Assembly (NCBI GenBank): GCA_029964075.1 | Contig: CM057147.1 | Coordinates: 15,583,513 to 15,647,512, forward strand | DNA: 64,000 bases | Origin: Patiria pectinifera | Taxonomy: Eukaryota; Echinodermata; Asteroidea; Valvatida; Asterinidae | Direction: 5' to 3' | Shown: positions 34,901-40,560 of the stretch, piece by piece | How positions within the stretch are numbered: position 1 is the first letter of the stretch | How the letters are laid out: each line of letters opens with the position of its first letter | Position numbers and translations under genes: made by a program | The notes under the pieces: model-generated | The model's database searches: none | The model's input: only the letters and a program-made list of their open reading frames with translations | Told to the model about the DNA's origin: nothing

Positions 34901-35170
34901 CTACATGTACATGATCATGGAGCCTATCCTTTTTATAGCCCCATGGCATGATCTACTCAGTCCATTATTAGAAGTAGACTTCAACAAGCATGATGCAGGA
35001 AAACGATACAACACATTGTCAAAATCTCCAATCCAAAGTATTAAAAGTAAACACGCACGATGAATGGATCGAGAGTCTTATCATGAAACTTGAAAGTGTC
35101 ACTGACAGTCATGACAGTGACACCATATAGTTGTGTACACTGTGCAAAAATAGTTACTTACATGTTCCAT
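8965..35170 (-). CDS. MIOX: Myo-inositol oxygenase, complete 11-exon gene
   Basis: MIOX is the cytosolic di-iron enzyme that oxidises myo-inositol to D-glucuronate, the first step of inositol catabolism. Coding exons in order are 35162-35170, 29304-29426, 27479-27571, 21175-21267, 20034-20103, 18648-18715, 17822-17931, 16414-16481, 14123-14172, 11649-11761 and 8965-9073. Every junction is GT-AG with compatible phase. They total 906 nt, giving 301 residues against about 285 in vertebrates. The six iron ligands are present with the spacing of mouse MIOX: His114 (YHAFQTAE), His139-Asp140 (LIHDLGK), His210 (SWGHDEY), His236 (RYHSFYPWH) and Asp269 (KFDLY). The N-terminal IYRPDV and the C-terminal PGTLRW also match the family. 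The start codon is the only ATG that joins the IYRPDV exon in frame through a good donor. The extra length lies near residues 20-50. Confidence 0.97.
10555..10640. repeat. Partial arm of the tRNA-bearing foldback family
   Basis: TTCGGGAGGTAACACACTGA through GGTGAAGGGCAAA and ATTTGATTTATG matches the right arm of the foldback element at 20219-20530. Only one arm is present. It interrupts a repeated end sequence: TTATATAACCGACATACAGATCC before it is the inverse of the sequence near 11250-11272. Confidence 0.6.
10655..11272. repeat. MITE-like element containing a long hairpin
   Basis: ATAGATCCTTGTCATTTGAT near 10661 is matched inverted by ATCAAATGACAAGGATCCAT near 11240. Inside, 10712-10848 is a near-perfect hairpin: TTATC..GTGGAACAC and TGTGTCCCACATACCAC pair with GTGGTATGTGGGACACA and GTGTTCCAC..GATAA around a 15-nt loop. 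No transposase is visible. Confidence 0.7.
11275..11625. repeat. Nested foldback element with GGGGCCAATTTCAC ends
   Basis: The core 11327-11568 has long arms: GGGGCCAATTTCACAGAGCT at the left and its inverse (AGCAGTTCCGTGAAATTGGC) at the right, plus internal complementary words (CTCCATGTGATG with CACGTGGAG). Outer flanks CAAATATTGAGTGGCT (11275) and AGCCACTCAATATTTG (11609) are also inverted, so this core sits within another inverted repeat. MIOX exon 10 follows 24 bp downstream. Confidence 0.75.
11649..11761 (-). CDS. MIOX: MIOX exon 10
   Basis: Residues 229-265 and two bases of Asn266. Carries the motif YMIRYHSFYPWHTGGDY with iron ligand His236. Donor GTGAGT; acceptor TTCACAG. Confidence 0.95.
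11784..11946. repeat. Palindromic hairpin element (about 163 bp)
   Basis: GGAATAAATGTGAGCTCCGG...ATCACTCTG and CACTTAGAGTCTGGGTGCTG pair with the inverse CAGCACCCAGACTCTAAGTG...CAGAGTGAT and ACATATTTATTCC around a short loop near 11866. Related fragments lie at 12400-12480 and 13995-14076 (CATTTATTCC, CCAGACTCCAA). Confidence 0.75.
12000..12910. repeat. Duplicated non-coding module
   Basis: Segments 12000-12360 and 12525-12890 are direct copies. Shared words in order are TTCAACAAATT, GGAGTGT..CAGCT, GTAAACAAC..TTTTATGGAG, ATTGCGCATGCCTA, CACTGGATTT and GTTTAAGACCAGC. The short minus-strand open frames are chance frames in the repeats. Confidence 0.7.
12925..13232 (-). mobile_element. tRNA-derived SINE in a MIOX intron
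   Basis: On the minus strand the element begins with a tRNA-like head: A-box-like GTGGTCAAATGGTTACGG near 13210 and B-box GGGTTCGAATGC near 13168. A central block follows (TTGGGCAAGATACTTTAC and CTCTCTCCACCCAGAAG). The 3' tail is LINE-like (AAGCGCTTTGAGACC, TAAAAGCACTATATAAAC). The A/B box spacing and the shared tail support SINE status. A short tail fragment (AAAGCGCTTTGATACC) also occurs at 16871. Confidence 0.85.
13380..13899 (+). repeat. TTAA-type MITE, copy 2, with TTAA target duplication
   Basis: AGGGAAAATACAACATTTGC at the left is inverted as GCAAATATTGTACATTCCCT at the right, and TTAA flanks both ends (13376-13379 and 13900-13903). A 28-bp perfect palindrome centred near 13544 (CCAACGCTGGTCGG / CCGACCAGCGTTGG) sits inside. 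TTAA targets point to a piggyBac- or Kolobok-type source transposase acting in trans. Confidence 0.88.
14123..14172 (-). CDS. MIOX: MIOX exon 9
   Basis: A 50-nt exon for residues 212 (split) to 228. Its sequence YMYRVLIENDCKLPEE follows GHDE of the preceding exon. Acceptor TTTCCCAG, donor GTAAAT. Confidence 0.94.
15182..15577. repeat. Foldback element, arms of roughly 170-190 bp
   Basis: AGGAAATTTTCGGGTAACA and ATGTGGAAAGAAATCTC at the left are inverted at the right (GAGATTTCTTTCCACAT, TGTTACCCGAAAATTTCCT). Complementarity continues through AAGTGTGGTTCTG, CGGACAGTGTGCTCTGTC and GATGATGCTGGAGGTTT. The 110-117 codon frames on both strands come from the arms. Confidence 0.85.
15884..16385 (-). 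repeat. TTAA-type MITE, copy 3 (inverted orientation)
   Basis: Begins AAAGGGAATGTACAACATTT and ends AATGTTGTATCTTCCCTT, with internal words of the family reversed (CCAACCAGCGTTGG, TTTTCTTGAAAATGTC). It lies next to MIOX exon 8. The flanking TTAA is degraded on one side. Confidence 0.85.
16414..16481 (-). CDS. MIOX: MIOX exon 8
   Basis: Residues 190-211. Includes EEHCGLANVMMSWGHD, where His210 is an iron ligand. Acceptor TTTCCTCAG, donor GTAGTT. A TTAA-type MITE ends about 30 bp into the intron on the donor side. Confidence 0.95.
16490..17821. other. MIOX intron, no recognised element
   Basis: Apart from a SINE-tail fragment near 16862-16890 I see no repeats or exons. C-rich microheterogeneous stretches lie near 17596-17635 and 17750-17800. 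Confidence 0.4.
17822..17931 (-). CDS. MIOX: MIOX exon 7
   Basis: Residues 153-188 and two bases of Asn189. Contains WSVVGDTFVVGC and FVDNPDLNNPAY, matching the family's WxVVGDTFPVGC and DNPDLQDP segments. Donor GTAAGT, acceptor CCGTTAG. Confidence 0.95.
18063..18538. repeat. Long near-perfect palindrome (about 476 bp, arms about 225 bp)
   Basis: TTAAAGAGGTTGTGGAATGC at 18063 is the exact inverse of GCATTCCACAACCTCTTTAA ending at 18538. Pairing continues with few mismatches through TGACGGAAATGTC/GACATTTCCGTCA, TCTCAAAAGTACC/GGTACTTTTGAGA and CGTGACGTAATCAACAGGA to a loop of about 30 nt near 18285-18315. There is no transposase or tRNA-like core. It lies in the MIOX intron between exons 6 and 7. 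Confidence 0.93.
18648..18715 (-). CDS. MIOX: MIOX exon 6
   Basis: Residues 131-152. Contains TGLIHDLGKVMAAWGEPQ, the HD motif with ligands His139 and Asp140. Donor GTAAAC, acceptor AAACAG. The large palindrome at 18063-18538 starts about 110 bp into the downstream intron. Confidence 0.95.
18780..18995 (-). repeat. MITE fragment related to 43935-44250
   Basis: Shares, in opposite orientation, words with the element at 43935-44250: TCTAGATTCCAA / TTGGATTCTAGA, AGAAATTGCCTCA / TGAGGCAATTTCT, CACCACAGAG / CTCTGTGGTG, and a CGGGGCCCGAACCCC-like block. The G-rich termini are not preserved. Confidence 0.7.
19170..19500. repeat. Dispersed MITE-like repeat, copy 2 of the 987-1451 family
   Basis: Collinear with 1165-1470 (AAGTGGACCCAAAA, CATTGCGACTTTAGAGG, TTGATTAGCCTGG, CGTGGCTAACCC, GAACGCACCCTA). 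The left terminal repeat is not evident in this copy. Confidence 0.65.
19565..19860. repeat. Tandem repeat, period about 86 bp
   Basis: CATGCAGTAATCC recurs at 19582, 19667 and 19754, each followed by ATTTTATTTCATTG and GTATTTATTTGTACATGTG. A fourth partial unit ends near 19860. Confidence 0.85.
19881..19935. repeat. (TAAA)n microsatellite
   Basis: About 13 perfect AAAT/TAAA repeats directly after AAGAAATGTAA. It could be the 3' tail of a LINE or SINE insertion, but no body is recognised. Confidence 0.95.
20034..20103 (-). CDS. MIOX: MIOX exon 5
   Basis: Residues 107-129 and the first base of Glu130. Contains NIYHAFQTAERIRERHPDK with iron ligand His114. Acceptor TCCACAG, donor GTTAGA. Confidence 0.95.
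20219..20530. repeat. Foldback MITE with a tRNA-like core
   Basis: The left arm (20225-20310: CAAATTAGGTTTTGCCCTTC ... CTCGGGTG-related end) and right arm (20445-20530, ending GAAGGGCAAAACCCAATTTG) are inverse copies about 75 bp long. Between them, at 20372-20450, lies a tRNA-like sequence: A-box GCTCGGTGGTCGAGTGG, an anticodon-arm-like CTGCACTAGAAAGCAG, and a T-arm GTGGGTTTGAGTCCCAC with a perfect 5-bp stem. There is no 7-bp acceptor stem, so a functional tRNA is unlikely. Confidence 0.8.
21175..21267 (-). CDS. MIOX: MIOX exon 4
   Basis: Residues 76-106, both junctions phase 0. Ends in FINTIVDESDPD, matching the family's VDESDPD substrate-lid region. Donor GTAAGT, acceptor TTCCACAG. Confidence 0.95.
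21336..21828. repeat. MITE with 10-bp target-site duplication
   Basis: ATAGAGCTATATTAAATTAC begins the element and its inverse (GTAATTTAATATAGCTCTAT) ends it. Perfect direct repeats GCTTCCAACC flank both sides (21326-21335 and 21829-21838). Long inverted ends with a 9-10 bp duplication suggest a Mutator-like mobiliser. It lies 68 bp from MIOX exon 4. No coding content. Confidence 0.88.
21876..21955 (-). mobile_element. tRNA-like SINE head
   Basis: On the minus strand GGATAGGTCAGTTGGTAGAG is an A-box context and GGTTGCAGTTGAAACCC is B-box-like at tRNA spacing. No acceptor stem can be drawn. The body and tail are not identified. Confidence 0.55.
22695..26505. mobile_element. 3.8-kb composite DNA element with CCCAGCAGGCA ends and internal ACGT-rich arrays
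   Basis: CCCAGCAGGCA (22695) and TGCCTGCTGGG (ending 26505) are inverse, each flanked by TA (22693-22694, 26506-26507). The left interior (22710-24500) is a higher-order repeat: monomers of about 112 bp centred on AACGTCGTT-like words, arranged in a block of about 450 bp that repeats (GATATTACGTCCG near 23278 and 23728). The right interior (25850-26490) is another array with a 142-bp period (AAACCAGTAGGATTG at 26049, 26191, 26333). The core 24500-25800 is unique and has no transposase I can recognise. The whole unit lies in MIOX intron 3. Confidence 0.8.
26758..27008. repeat. MITE-like repeat with AGTCTC ends, copy 1
   Basis: GTCTCCGCTTTTTGGTATGG at the left faces GTACCAGAAACCAGAGACT at the right. 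The interior (CAGCAGCAGGATTCCAGTCA, TGAGACTTCATCTTTCATTG, GCGCATGGCTACGG) matches the element at 35915-36300 in opposite orientation. Confidence 0.8.
27479..27571 (-). CDS. MIOX: MIOX exon 3
   Basis: Residues 45-75, phase 0 at both ends. Contains NTYKLMHTHQTVEYVRKK, nearly identical to the vertebrate TYKLMHTHQTVDFV helix. Donor GTGAGT, acceptor TTTGTAG. Confidence 0.95.
27685..28042. repeat. MITE-like repeat with TTTCTCGTCC ends
   Basis: TGTTTCTCGTCCCCGCCCG at the left is faced by CCCGGACGAGAAACTGG at the right. The interior is AT-rich with ATGGCGGCCATCTTG and an AAAATAAAAAATAAA stretch. No coding content. Confidence 0.6.
28399..28786 (+). repeat. TTAA-type MITE, copy 4 (internally deleted)
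   Basis: TTAA (28395-28398 and 28787-28790) flanks AGGGAAGATACAACATTT and ACATTCCCT ends. It lacks roughly 130 bp after TGTTCACACACCTGTGAAG that are present in copy 2. The central palindrome is retained with changes (CCAACGCTGGTCAGCC). Confidence 0.87.
29304..29426 (-). CDS. MIOX: MIOX exon 2
   Basis: Residues 4-44, phase 0 at both ends. Contains DPSEIYRPDV, matching the family's DPSLVYRPDV. The following 25 or so residues are lysine/glutamate rich and less conserved. Donor GTATGT, acceptor CCCACAG. Confidence 0.95.
29920..30340. other. MIOX intron 1 DNA, nothing recognised
   Basis: No exon or repeat end is evident. A short region near 29945-29985 (GAGGAAATCAGCGGATCCCA) resembles the inverse of 3285-3315, pointing to a diverged dispersed repeat. 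Confidence 0.35.
30351..30868 (+). repeat. TTAA-type MITE, copy 5
   Basis: TTAA (30347-30350 and 30869-30872) flanks AGGGAATATACAACATTTGC and TGTACATTCCCT. The central palindrome is a variant (CCAACGGTGGTCGG / CCGACCACCGTTGG), symmetrical although both arms differ from copy 2. Confidence 0.88.
31140..31860. repeat. Degenerate repeats with GAGGA..GGACAAT..CCACGATTG words
   Basis: Words such as GGTCCACGATTGCCGGTGTT recur with variations near 31195, 31600, 31650, 31705 and 31810, sometimes inverted (AACATCGGCAATCGTGGACC), between AAACAAAGGA..GAGGATTA words. This is a decayed tandem or nested repeat. The 100-codon frames here have no domain. Confidence 0.5.
32825..33416. repeat. hAT-like MITE with a tRNA-like core, copy 1
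   Basis: AAGCGAAA direct repeats (32817-32824 and 33417-33424) flank an element whose ends are inverse: GGAAAAAGTTCCGTACTCGG and CCGAGTACGGAATTTTTTCC. An 8-bp duplication fits the hAT superfamily. At 33205-33275 the element carries a tRNA-like stretch: A-box-like GGCCTAGCGGTTAAGAGAC and B-box AGAGGTTCGAATCCCG. It is about 85-90% identical by eye to the copy at 34247-34834. Confidence 0.87.
33769..34246. repeat. Long-arm foldback element (Mutator-like), copy 1
   Basis: Ends are TAGCCCCA and TGGGGCTA. Arms of about 225 bp pair almost throughout (GGCCTATTTACTGGACTGCC with GGCAGTCCAGTAAATAGGCC; CAGAAAGTGCTGCCTTTTTC with its inverse). The 9-bp duplication TACTCTCTG lies at 33760-33768 and, displaced by a later insertion, at 34843-34851. 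Arms plus a 9-bp duplication fit a non-autonomous Mutator-like element. Confidence 0.9.
34247..34834. repeat. hAT-like MITE with a tRNA-like core, copy 2, nested in the foldback element
   Basis: Begins GGAAAAAGTTCCATACTCGG and ends CCGAGTACGGAAATTTTTCC. It is flanked by TGGGGCTA at 34239-34246 and 34835-34842, an exact 8-bp duplication of the last 8 bases of the foldback element. The tRNA-like core is at 34625-34695. Confidence 0.9.
35162..35170 (-). CDS. MIOX: MIOX exon 1 coding part (Met-Glu-His) and start codon
   Basis: Only nine coding bases, ATG GAA CAT, before a strong donor GTAAGT. They join exon 2 in phase 0. No in-frame ATG precedes IYRPDV in exon 2 itself, which supports this start. 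The 5' UTR extends to higher coordinates by an unknown length. Confidence 0.82.
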
Positions 35171-35351
35171 TGTGATGACAGAAGCAAGCTGGCCCCGACA
35201 AATTTTTGATATTGAGGTTGTATGAGGCACTTTTAGTTGTCGGTTTGTTTCGAAACCTTTTTAGTTGTCAGCTGTACCCTTACCGCCTGTACTTTGTGTA
35301 TTGAGAACGAAATGGCAATCTGGCGTTGCGCAAATGAAATGGTAAACACGC

Positions 35352-35419
35352 GTCACGTGACACGTCGCCTGACCTTCAGCTGGAAACGTCACAATACGGT
35401 GCTCTGGAAGAGCCACGTG
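35352..35419. promoter_or_regulatory. Two CACGTG E-boxes upstream of MIOX
   Basis: GTCACGTGAC (35352-35361), a 10-bp palindrome, and CCACGTGA (35413-35420) lie 183-256 bp upstream of the MIOX start codon. GTCACGTGAC is the core recognised by bHLH-leucine zipper factors of the MITF/TFE and USF type in animals. No TATA box is evident. Function is inferred from position only. Confidence 0.4.
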
Positions 35420-35914
35420 AGTCGTTCAAATCTTCACGATTCAGTCTTTTCATTTTGTGCAAGAAAATTCATATCTTATTTTTGAGGGATTGTGTTGCGG
35501 AAATATTATGGGTCATTCCGTGAAGATTGGGAAACAAGGTGTGGCATAACCTTCAAAACTCAAAAGTGCTCTAAGATCAATCATTATATATTTTGTAGTT
35601 CCATATGTACGGGTGTACGTTTAGGCTAATTTTAAATCCCCTTTATTAAGCAACTCGACTGGGTGAACTTTCGAGCTTTCGATCGCAATGATGTAATAGT
35701 ATTTAAACATCAATTGGTATGATTAAACCCCAGATCAGAATAACTTTGTGAACTCTTATCTCATTATTTTCAATAATAATAGAAGTGCACGCGTAGCCTC
35801 TGGTCACGGTGGAGCATCTGAACTTCTGAAACATCTTTTTAAAAATGTTTTGCCTAAACAAAACAAAGAATGTAATACAAAATTGATGCAGCCTCAAAAA
35901 GTAAGCAGGCGGGC

Positions 35915-36300
35915 CTTTAGGCCCCCCCCCCCAAAAAAAGTCTCCGGTTTCTGGTATGCGCGTGCGTCGCCGTAGCCATGCGCGTCGGCAAAATAAAAAA
36001 GGTTTTTTTTTCAATGAAAGATGATGTCTCAAAACAGCCAAACTCACTGGTTTGACTGGAATCCTGCTGCTGCACAATTTTAACGTGTTTTTGGATGGGG
36101 TTATGATCAAGAATAATTTATGTGGCCTCTCTGGACTCCCATATATTTGCACTAAGTTTAGTCGGGCACAAATTGCAGTCATCAGCCGACATTTGAGGCA
36201 AAAAAAATCAGGTAAAAAAAAAAAAAAGCCGCGTCGCCGCACCACTTTTTGGGCAAGCTCCATACCAGAAACCGGAGACTTTTTTTTTTTTGGCCTTCGG
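35915..36300. repeat. MITE-like repeat with AGTCTCCGGTTTCTGGTA ends, copy 2
   Basis: GGCCCCCCCCCCAAAAAAAG and AGTCTCCGGTTTCTGGTATG at the left are mirrored at 36265-36298 (CATACCAGAAACCGGAGACT, then T-rich and GGCC). The interior matches 26758-27008 inverted. The 186-codon minus-strand frame through it is a repeat artefact. It lies 0.75 kb upstream of the MIOX start. Confidence 0.82.
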
Positions 36301-36599
36301 TTTTATTGGTGGTTTTCACGGAGTGGATGGAGCAACAAAACATGAATCGGTTCTTAAAACAATATTCAAAATAATAAAAACGGTAAGGCGGTTTCGGCTG
36401 AAATAAATTGCAGTTGTAACATTACTAACACATATTGTCGTAATTTTTGAAGTCGGTATCTGAAAATTTCTATGCAAAACCCCCTACACCGGGGCTTTGT
36501 GTAGAAAATATCAGACGGTTATTAATTACTCCCCATCACGTTCGATTAACTTCAGCAGCGACCACAAGCCTCATTTAAAAGAAAAAGTTAAGAACGGAT

Positions 36600-37545
36600 C
36601 AAGGTACCAACTTTTACAACGTGCTAGTAATGTGCAATCCGAATGAAAATCCATGTGTATTTTTCGCGTGTAAAACACAACATTGTTACGATCATATTAT
36701 TTTTATCGTTGAACTGTTTCCCATGATATTCAATAGCCATCTGTTACACATCGTGGAAAATAATTGCACGAAATTTCAGTTTAATACCTCTTGTATTTCT
36801 TGAGTTATTGATCGGAAACTGAGTTGTTATTTTTGTTCAATAGTGCAGCACCCACACAAATATTCTTTTATTTAATAGAGGGCGCGCCACATAAATAGTG
36901 GTCTCGATAATTATCCACCACCAAACTCGTTTGGGGACAACAACTCCAGAAAAACAAGATGTTTTAAATTGAATTTTCGTCTAGTGATTTGTCATTATGT
37001 TTAACATTACGAGATTTAATTTCATAAGAAACCGTCAAACAATGAAGCAATATTGACCGTAACAATACAGTGTTTTAAGCGCGACAAATGCAATCCGAAT
37101 GAAAATCAATGTGTATTTTTCGCGTGTAAAACACTACATTGTTACGATCATATTATTTTTATCGTTGGACTGTTTCTCATGATATTCAATACCCCTCTGT
37201 TACACATCGTGGAAAATAATTGCACGAAATTTGAGTTTAATACCAAGTTGTATTTCTTGAGTTATTGATCGGAAACTGAGTTGTACTTTTGTTCAATAGT
37301 GCAGCATCCGCACCAATATTCTTTCAATAGAGGCCGGGCGCGCCACATAAAAGTTGTCTCGATAATAATTATCCATCACCAAACTCGTTTGGGGGCAACA
37401 ACTCCAGAAATGCAAAATGTTTTAAACTAAATTTTCGTCTAGTGATTTGTCATTATGTTTAACATTACGAGATTTAATTTCATAAGAAACTGTCAAACAA
37501 TGAAGCAATATTGACCGTAACAATACAGTGTTGTTTCGGTCAGTG
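36600..37545. repeat. Tandem duplication, period about 460 bp
   Basis: GCAATCCGAATGAAAATC, TTTTTCGCGTGTAAAACAC, ATTATTTTTATCGTTG, CACATCGTGGAAAATAATTG and CGAAACGAGTTTGG-like blocks recur in the same order from about 36630 and about 37090. Both units end with ATTGACCGTAACAATACAGT (37050 and 37510). Confidence 0.88.
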
Positions 37546-39530
37546 TTGTAAGGACACTCCGTAGTTTCTCGTCATGTCAACACAGTTATTGTGAAATTGG
37601 GCACTCAAGACAAACACATTGTATGCAATGAAATATCCTGTAATATTTTGTCATGGTATTTGACACGAAAATCTAAATACTTGACAGGAACCGCCGAAGA
37701 ATGAATGTAATATAATTTAAGGAAATAGCAGTATAAAGGACACTCCGTATGTTATCGTCATGCAACAATTTCTTACACAGAGGGCGCGCTACACAAACAC
37801 TGCTCACCGCGCAGATCCGACGTACGTCTGGTCGTACGAGATGTAAACACAGTTATTGAAAATTGACAGGAACTGCCAAAGAATGAATTGAAAATAAAAT
37901 AAAAGATGACATATTGATCGCCATTTCTCTGTGCAACTTAAATACATGTGAGAGTTATGAGTATTTTTAAAAAGAATTTAGAAGTATGGACATTTAGCAC
38001 TAGTGTCAATGGGAATTTTAATACACTGTTGAACCCGTAAGGACACTCCGTATTTCCTCGTCATTTCAACACAGTTATTGTGAAACAAGATAAACATATT
38101 GTATTGCAATGAAATTTCCTGTAATATTTTGTCATGGTATTTGACACGAAACTCTGGAATCTTGACAGGAACCACCGAAGAATGAATGTATTATAATTTA
38201 AGGAAATTGCAGTATAATTGTTGAACGAAATTTCAATTCAGTGTACTGTGTTTTTCTTGAGTTATCGTCTCCACAAAGATTGCTTTATTTTTGTTCCATT
38301 AAAAGTGACTCGAATTCGAATTAAATTTTTAGCGATTAGTACACTAGATTTCCTTATTAAATCATATTAAATTTATTCTTGAATGGTTCCCGTCGATTTT
38401 CAAACCATTTGTGTCCTATATCCCAAACAATCATTGAACGAAATTTCAATTCAGTGCACTGTGTTGTTCTTGAGTTATCGTCTGCACAAAGTCCATCACT
38501 TGTGCCAACTTCGTTTGGGAATATCGTATCCACGTTGAAGTCTTTGCGGTGTGGTGTCCACTATGTAGCGCGCCCCCTGTTGGAAGAATTTGATGTTGGT
38601 AAAATGTACGGCAGTACTGTTACACATTGTTGTTTTTGTTTGTCGTATACATTTTCGTCTTCCACGTTTTCTGTCGAATTTCCAATATATTGTCACGCAT
38701 ATCACAGTCGATTATGAGACGCAATTTCAAATTCGTGCAATTTGTTTTTCTGGAGTTATCGTCTCTACAAAGAGTGCTTTATTTTTGTTCCATTAAAAGT
38801 GACGCGGATTCGAATTGAATTTTTCGCAATTAGTACACTGTATTTCCTTAAATCATATTAAATTTATTCTTAAATGGTATCCGTCCATTTTCAAACCATT
38901 CGTGTCCTATATCCCAAACAATTATTCAACGAAATTTCAATTCAGTGCACTGTGTTGTCCTTGAGTTATCGTCTCCACAAAGATTGCTTTATTTTGTTCC
39001 ATTAAGAGTGACTCGAATTCGAATTAAATTTTTCGCGATTAGTACACTGTATTTCCTTAAATCATATTAAATGTATTCTTGAATGGTTCCCGTCGATTTT
39101 CAAACCATTTGTGTCCTATATCCCAAACAATTATTGAACGAAATTTCAATTCAGTGCACTGTGTTGTTCTTATCGTCTGCACAAAGTCCATCACTTGTGC
39201 CAACTTCGTTTGGGCAGATCGTATCCTCGTTGAAGTCTTTGCGGTGTGGTGATCATTATTTGTGTAGCGCGCCCCCTGTTGGAAGAATTTGATGTTGGTA
39301 AAATGTACGGCAGTGCTCTTACACATTGTCGTTTTTGTTTTTGTTGTAGAAATTTTCATCTTCAACGTTTTCTGTCGAATTTCCAATATATTGTCACATA
39401 TATCACAGTCAATTATGGGACGCAATTTCAGATCCGTGCAATTTGTTTTTCTGGAGTTATCGTCTCCACAAAGAGTGCTTTATTTTTGTTCAATTAAAAG
39501 TTCAATTAAAAATTAAATTTTTCGCGATTT
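37546..39530. repeat. Complex nested tandem modules, including GCGCCCCCTGTTGGAAG
   Basis: GAACGAAATTTCAATTCAGT occurs near 38222, 38437 and 39137, with a one-base variant near 38931. It is followed by GAGTTATCGTCT..ACAAAG and TTATTTTTGTTCCATT, and preceded by TTTTCAAACCATT.GTGTCCTATATC. A longer variant unit inserts CCATCACTTGTGCCAACTTC through GTAGCGCGCCCCCTGTTGG near 38490-38690 and again near 39185-39400. The earlier part (37560-38200) has a separate direct duplication (AAGGACACTCCGTA, TTTTGTCATGGTATTTGACA). No coding feature is supported. Confidence 0.8.
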
Positions 39531-39734
39531 AACTGCAGCGGTTATTATGCGTCTGACGGACCTGAATCTGACGAGTTTGAGCCCCCCCCCGGTCGAAGTT
39601 CCCATAGATCCGTCTCGGACTTAAGTTGGTAAATATAATTAGGAATTGTAAAATCGACTTGTACTTGTTGATATTTTATTGTTAATCACCGTGGGATGAT
39701 CGCGCCGGTGGTCAGAAGACCACCAGGGCGGGAG

Positions 39735-39820
39735 CTTGACTGATTGGGGGGGGGGGGGGGTCCGACACAGCAGTCGGTGCGGATGGGGGGGGGGCTCCCC
39801 CCCCCCAAAAAAAAAATTCC
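39735..39820. repeat. G-tract and C-tract low-complexity block
   Basis: G runs of 14 (near 39747) and 9-10 (near 39785), with C runs of 9-10 (near 39797), in under 90 bp. Both strands have quadruplex-type run composition. Confidence 0.8.
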
Positions 39821-40084
39821 ATTAAAAAAAATTGCACTAGCCAAATTTCAGAATGTGACGTACATGCGAACGGTCTCCCCCTAAATAAGTAGTTGTGAGA
39901 AGGGTGCATTCGTACAATTTTAGCTAATATAGTGTGCCTGATTAAAGATTTTATCAGTGCTCCCCATTGCAAATATGGCACTCTGCCCCCCAAATGCAAA
40001 GTTTTAATAGAAATGCGCGGCATCCTGTATTGCAAATTTAGTTTGTTTGGTATACGCTCATTAATTTAGTTTTTAAGATCTGGC

Positions 40085-40560
40085 AGGAATTTCTGCATGT
40101 TGCTTGGTGGTCGGTCTGTCTGTATGTCGTGGTGTCTGTCTGTCTGTCCCGAAAATTGACCAAAAATATGTTGTTCCATAATGTGCCATCGGCGTCGCAT
40201 TTTCAGCGTCGCATTTGTGAGCTTTGGCAGGGATCATTTTGATCGATTTCATACAAGACTTTCATGCGAGACTCAATTGTAGCACGGCCAGATAGAGCTT
40301 ATTGAGCACTCGCAATTGCGCTGTACACCTAACAAGATGGAAGCCATTTTGTGTAGTGGTTGGACGGTATCCAGAAGGAGGAAATGTCTCCAAAAGGTGG
40401 GCTGCGTGCGATTTTTAAGCGATGGCAGAAGCTTCTATATGTCACTTGGTGGTCGGTCAGTCGGTCGGTCCGTCGGTCGATTTGATGGTTTGTCTCTCTG
40501 TCTCGAAAATTGACCAAAATTATGGTGTTCCATATCTACCGTCGGCGTCTCAGTTTTCGC
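40085..40560. repeat. Direct duplication with GGTCGGT/CTGT-rich blocks
   Basis: Units near 40085-40200 and 40420-40550 share GGCAG.A..TTCT, CTTGGTGGTCGGTC, a TCTGTCT-rich microrepeat, CGAAAATTGACCAAAA and GTTCCATA. These are dispersed repeat units with no coding content. Confidence 0.65.

Noticed and set aside
35703-36263. 186-codon minus-strand frame
   Set aside because: It lies across a MITE-like repeat with inverted ends and has no domain.
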